A stretch of DNA of 64,000 bases from Hermatobates lingyangjiaoensis (lineage: Eukaryota; Arthropoda; Insecta; Hemiptera; Hermatobatidae): contig JAPFBL010000116.1 in the NCBI GenBank assembly GCA_026182355.1, positions 310,001 to 374,000 on the forward strand, written 5' to 3'. A program made the position numbers and the translations under genes. Positions 60,046 to 64,000 of the stretch are shown one piece after another (the first letter of the stretch is position 1; the number at the start of each line of letters is the position of its first letter). The notes under the pieces were generated by a model. The model saw nothing but the letters and a program-made list of their open reading frames with translations, did no database searches and was not told the DNA's origin.

Positions 60046-60121
<76 letters not shown>
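60046..60121. repeat. (TA)n microsatellite, right part of the insertion target
   Basis: About 75 bp of alternating TA with three phase breaks, continuous in type with 54873-54892 on the other side of the LTR element. Confidence 0.95.
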
Positions 60122-60123
<2 letters not shown>

Positions 60124-60269
60124 AAACAAGTCCCCTTTTAAGTATACTGTGTTGAAAAATAGCAGAGTCTGAATTCACAACGTTTTTACTAATCGCTTTT
60201 ATTTTATTCACGATCCTTTTTGAAGGTGATAATTGCTAGCAAACAACATTCAGAAGTCACTGAATAATA

Positions 60270-60525
60270 GGGGTTATTACCCTCAAAAACATATTTCTCA
60301 GAACAGAAATTTTAGCAATTCTTGGATGGAAGGATAAAAATGGCCGTATGCAAGTACGTTTGTAGGTCTTCTATAAACACTAAAACGTAACTTTTTTGTT
60401 AACCTATCGATCAGGACGTCTAAGTAGGGCAAATTACAACTTTCTTCTTCTTCCATTGTGAACTGGATTGTCGGCATTTATGAATTTAATTTTATTAGAA
60501 AAGCATCTTTGTTAATTAAGTAATG
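60270..60525 (-). pseudogene. Penelope-like reverse transcriptase fragment, minus strand
   Basis: On the minus strand the frame reads LINKDAFLIKLNS, one stop, then MPTIQFTMEEEESCNLPYLD, VLIDRLTKKLRFSVYRRPTN, VLAYGHFYPSIQELLKF, and a stop near 60318. This is the segment just after the RT active site in PLE proteins, where IQFTxExE..xLPFLDVxI and the SVYRKPT motif are highly conserved. The YVDD box itself is absent: the fragment starts after it. INKDAFLIKLN is shared exactly with the plus-strand relic at 60740, so the two are from one subfamily. At least one nonsense change and truncation on both sides make it dead. Confidence 0.85.
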
Positions 60526-60544
60526 TCTAGTAGATTGTCATTTT

Positions 60545-60860
60545 CAGTTTGAAAATAGTTTTTATAAACAAAAATTTGCGCTTGCAATATTTAACTGCCT
60601 ATCCCTCCCTCCTGACAAATTTATATATGGATTTTTTTGAAACTGAAATGTTAAGCTCAATATGACCTAGTCATGTTAAATGGTGCAGATATGTTGACGA
60701 TATCTTATGCATCTGTCCCAAGTGTATAAATAAAGATGCTTTTCTAATAAAATTAAATGCATTAATAAATAATCCTTTTAACATCTCATTAACACCTTAT
60801 ATATTTTCAACAAATTAGTATCAACATGTAAGCAGCAATTTCGTTTCAACCATTTTTGAG
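60545..60860 (+). pseudogene. Penelope-like reverse transcriptase fragment with YVDD box
   Basis: Across two or three frames the plus strand encodes ENSFYKQKFALA, then LTNLYMDFFETEML, then VKWCRYVDDILCICPKCINK (60675-60734) and DAFLIKLNALINNP. This follows the PLE RT order: FYxQxxGLAMGxPLSP, LANIYMxxFE, WxRYVDD, then the LN motif. The catalytic YVDD is preserved but at least two frameshifts precede it, and the expected IQFT / LPFLDV block does not follow. It lies head to head with the minus-strand fragment 60270-60525, only about 20-40 bp apart. Confidence 0.85.
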
Positions 60861-61029
60861 AACAATTTTCTATGTCAATGTAAAAAAGTGAAAGCCAGTT
60901 TTCCGTTATTTCAAGTTACGTTTTCAGTTCTTAAGGTTATATTGCCTTCAAAAAAAATTAAATTGCACAGATTTTTTTTAAAAAAATACTTTTCTATAAT
61001 CAGTTGGTTAGGTTAAACAAAAATATTTG

Positions 61030-61800
61030 TAAACCTATTTGGGTATTATTTCTTTACGATCCGTCAAACTGTATTTCATTATGTCAACAAGCTTCCAAAA
61101 CCAATCATTAGTCAATGATTAGTCAATTCTGAAGAAAAAGAGTCTCCGGGGGAGGAAGATGTAAATTTGAATCTTTGCTCTAATGATTGCCTGGTTGGTT
61201 GACCTGTGATTGCACAGTTCGTTGTCTTGACATCACTTGTGAATGTACAGTGTATCCCAGTGAGTGTTTTTATTGTAAATCAATGAAAGGACTATTAATC
61301 AATTGTCTAGTTTAATAAAAACTACCAATAGTTTATTTGTCCGATTTTCTCTAAAAACTTCCACATTACATATATTACTGCAGAACTAACAATTTTGGTC
61401 ATTGAAGTAATATGAAGTTTTTCTCAGTGAATGCTGCTGTCAGTTTTAAATTTATCCAAAAATTTCAACATTATTACTGTTTATAGTTTGAAAGGAAAAA
61501 AATGGTCAAAATATAATGAGGTATAAAAGTGGCCTTTCCAACATTAAATACTGCCCAATAACCATAAAGAGAATGTATATAAAATAAAGTCCATTTCTTT
61601 GTTGTAGTATATTAATGTAGTCCATCAAACGATGTAGACTGTAGCATGCAGAGAAAACTTTTGATATACAAACCTGCTCATACATAAACGTACACTACAC
61701 AAAGATATCATTAAAAAAACGTAAATATAGTTTGGCAACTCCGAAGCACGTAAATCCGTCAAAACTTGGTGTCGAATTTGTTCATGATCGCTATATACTA
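61030..61800. repeat. Unnamed dispersed repeat, copy 4 (two parts)
   Basis: 61035-61120 has CTATTTGGGTATTATTTC, ACGATCCGTCAAACTG, AACAAGCTTCCAAAACCAAT and CATTAGTC, parallel to 29205-29280. 61680-61795 has the AATCCGTCAAAACTTGG and GATCGCTATA words of the second half. The two parts are farther apart than in copy 2, so either an insertion lies between them or they are two separate copies. The stretch between contains no gene. Confidence 0.5.
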
Positions 61801-62699
61801 TTTATACTAAAATAACAAATAAATTATCGCTAATGTTTTTTAAATAAATAGAAAATAAAATAAAAATCAGTACCAATAATTAACAATTACGATGAGTCCA
61901 AGGGCATGTCTACCTGCGAATAGGGAAAAATGGAATTTTCTCATCGTAACACTTAATGTGAGATTAGACGTTGAGTCTGTTATCTGGTACAGAATGTCAC
62001 TATGGAACAGTCATTAGAAATACGTTTATGGAATGGGAATGAGGTGGCTGATGACATATGATATTAATACACATGCTCGATTTTTTTTTATAAGTACCTT
62101 CTTTGAAGAAGCATTGTTTACAATCCGATAAACAGACTTGTTTGTTGATAACAAAGTGCAACGGCTGTGTGAACTGTCCCCTTGTCTAATTCTTCCTTAA
62201 TTTTTCACTTGTTTGAAGCCACTCAGGTCTTCTAGCCTTACCTCTCCTACTTTTTTTTTTTTTGGTCTATTCTACTTTCTGTTTTTCCTTTCCTTTCAGC
62301 CTTTCATAAAAACCTTCCTAAAAAACGTTAGAACCTTTTTACTTTCCTATTGAATTTATGGAACTTTCTTTATTTATGAACTCATATGTCAACATCTGTG
62401 AATAAGTTTAATACTTAAAACAAAAATCAAAAACAAGAAAAATATGTTCTGAAGCCTTTCACAATACGTCAGAGAGAGACTAAAGATTAAAAACAATAAA
62501 TGCTACATGGTTACATAAAAGTATGAGGGAAGGTAATGAATGCAGATAATAAGAGATACAATTTTTCAGAGTAACAATCAAAACACATGAAAACAATCAA
62601 TACACATAAATCCACAAATACATACACATACATACACAAAAAACACAAATATGATAGAAAGAAAACCTTAGTTGCGAAAGATAATTGTTTTTTCTTTTA
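61801..62699. other. AT-rich DNA without a recognised gene
   Basis: No supported feature. A T-run at 62252-62264 and a CATACACA-type patch at 62618-62640. Confidence 0.4.
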
Positions 62700-63715
62700 A
62701 TGTTAAATTGTATAGACAAAAGTTTGGCTTCACTGTGAGAAACTGGTTTTCTCCTGTGTTGAGCAAGACATTCATGAATTTTTTTTTAAATAAAATTTCT
62801 CCCTGGTATAATGCCAAATAGCACTAAATGGTTTCGTTATGTTGATGATGCTTTGTGTGTTTGGCTACATAAAGAAGATGTTAACAATTTTTTCGACAAG
62901 CTGAACTGTTATGGTACGTCTATTCAATATATATATAGAAGCTGAACTTCATAACGAGTTGTTTTTATGAACGCTTTCCTAGGAATGGTTCAGAACTCCG
63001 AACATTCCCATACAAAAAACGGACGCATGTTTTCTCCAACCTACATTTCTTTTCCTACCAATGTTGTAAAAGGCTATTTTCAAAAACATGTTTCTAAGGG
63101 CATATAAGTTGTGTAGCAAACAATTCCTTCGAGAAGATATTGATGAGGTTTTCTTAAAATAACTTCAGAGCAAAGTTATCCACGAACATTCATCGATCAT
63201 ATTTTGAATAAAACTAAACAATCCTTGAAAAGATAAGTTGAATAAGAACCCTTCGCGGTATGAAATTTTCAGTTGATCATTAAAAGTTGTTTCGGCTTTT
63301 TTCAGAAAAACAAATAAAATAAAAACAAATTTTATGTGTCTGCAAATTTTAGTAGCGGTGGAGTTTTTAAACAAACTTTTGAAGAACAATAAGAAAGAGG
63401 AAGTAGGATATGTATACACGACTCCTAGTGCGTATTGTGGTTCAACATATGTTGGCAAACAAGAGAAAACATGCTTACTCATGTAAAATAACACATATAT
63501 ACAGTTAAAATACACCTACAGTTGAGTGCTTAATTTCAGCAAGTAAATATATGAATCATACGGTAAACTGTGAGGATGCCAAGAATCTGATTTTTTTATC
63601 TTTATATCCTGAAGGGAACATATTTGAAAGTCTTTTGATCAAAAATATTTCTGAAATCCCCATCAACAGCATCCTGGGTTTCCTTATGTTAGATAAATTT
63701 TAAATTGTATGTATT
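62700..63715 (+). pseudogene. Penelope-like element relic: RT to GIY-YIG, frameshifted
   Basis: The longest PLE relic in the window. In order on plus: LYRQKFGFTVRNWFSPVLSK with FMNFF (62708-62790), equal to the FYxQxxGLAMGxPLSPxLANxYM block; STKWFRYVDDALCVWLHKED (62820-62879), with the catalytic YVDD and then FFDKLN and SIQYIY; a region near 63000-63090 with NGRMFSPTYISFPTNVVKG; GYVYTTPSAYCGSTYVGKQE (63409-63468), a GIY-YIG core whose VY and YVG halves are both kept; then NHTVNCEDAKNLIFLSLYPE and FESLLIKN (63553-63640), the C-terminal end ending in a stop near 63703. Several frameshifts and stops separate these pieces. The nuclease sequence differs from the 6.2-kb type, so this is another PLE lineage. 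Confidence 0.85.
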
Positions 63716-64000
63716 GTTAAGCAAATTAGATATCTTGGTAATGTCCCATTGAATAATATGAACTCAATCAAACTACTCATTCTTCCTCTGAACTTAGTGT
63801 TTTCTTTCTTTTGTATTCCTGTATGTCTGTACAAAATTTTTCTCTTTCCTAAATGTTCCTAATATTTATGTCTTGATTATACATTTAGAACTTTGCATAT
63901 TTTTGTTTTCTTATCTTCATAACATTCTCTTATGCTTCTCTGTAAAATTTGTCTATCCATATTTGTATAGTCACTCTCTGTCATAGTATGAAAGACCTCA
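63716..64000. other. AT-rich DNA without a recognised gene
   Basis: Possibly the 3' untranslated part of the preceding Penelope-like relic. No terminal motif is seen before the window ends. Confidence 0.35.

Noticed and set aside
62700..63715. Functional Penelope-like polymerase
   Set aside because: YVDD and GIY-YIG motifs are readable but lie in different frames with several stops between them.
1..64000. Bacterial or viral-genome origin of the window
   Set aside because: No gene-dense blocks, ribosome binding sites or operons; the microsatellites, PLE relics, 5S pseudogene and low gene content indicate animal nuclear DNA.

Overview
The window is AT-rich nuclear DNA from an animal, most likely an invertebrate. 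The evidence is many decayed Penelope-like retroelements (PLEs), a Ty3/gypsy-type LTR retrotransposon primed by tRNA-Phe, a 5S rRNA-derived pseudogene, abundant TA microsatellites, and no operons or bacterial signals. The taxon cannot be fixed from the sequence; an arthropod is plausible but not shown. I found no convincing host protein-coding gene, so the window is probably a gene desert or the inside of a very large intron.

Layout. 1-5.9 kb: mostly unassigned AT-rich DNA, with a PLE-type terminal fragment (660-852) and a MITE-like element (1572-1833). 5.9-8.0 kb: a PLE cluster with a 5'-truncated GIY-YIG endonuclease ORF on + (6180-6888), a shorter relative on - (7783-8030), and several terminal motifs. 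8-15 kb: no gene. 15.2-17.9 kb: a minisatellite of 26-bp units in higher-order blocks of about 155 bp, with an indel-rich stretch at 16.25-16.79 kb that looks like unpolished consensus. 18.6-19.0 kb: short degenerate tandem repeats. 21.2-21.6 kb: another PLE endonuclease pseudogene on -. 24.9-29.6 kb: two copies of an unnamed dispersed repeat, a palindromic MITE (27147-27282), and a GC-richer island (27.9-28.56 kb). 34.6-35.1 kb: nested inverted repeats that include PLE-type sequence. 37.4-38.1 kb: a degenerate repeat of about 115 bp. 43.8-46.4 kb: a PLE C-terminal relic, a 5S rRNA pseudogene, and a near-perfect palindrome with 86-bp arms. 48.3-49.3 kb: two tandem duplications. 54.4-54.75 kb: an inverted PLE-type terminus. 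54893-60045: one complete LTR retrotransposon. 60.2-63.7 kb: three PLE reverse-transcriptase relics.

The only intact coding system is the LTR retrotransposon. It has two identical 189-bp LTRs (AGT...ACT ends), a 20-nt primer binding site complementary to tRNA-Phe, a Gag with one CCHC knuckle, and a Pol with protease, RT, RNase H, integrase and GPY/F-type module, ending in a polypurine tract. Gag and Pol lie in the same frame, separated by a single UGA. The element sits in a (TA)n tract with a possible TATA target duplication, and there is no env. Identical LTRs mean a recent insertion.

The older layer is Penelope-like. At least seven coding relics and about a dozen short motifs with a CTGAnGA / hairpin / CGAAA layout resemble the hammerhead-ribozyme-bearing terminal repeats known for PLEs. 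Several lie in inverted pairs, which explains much of the snap-back structure of the window.
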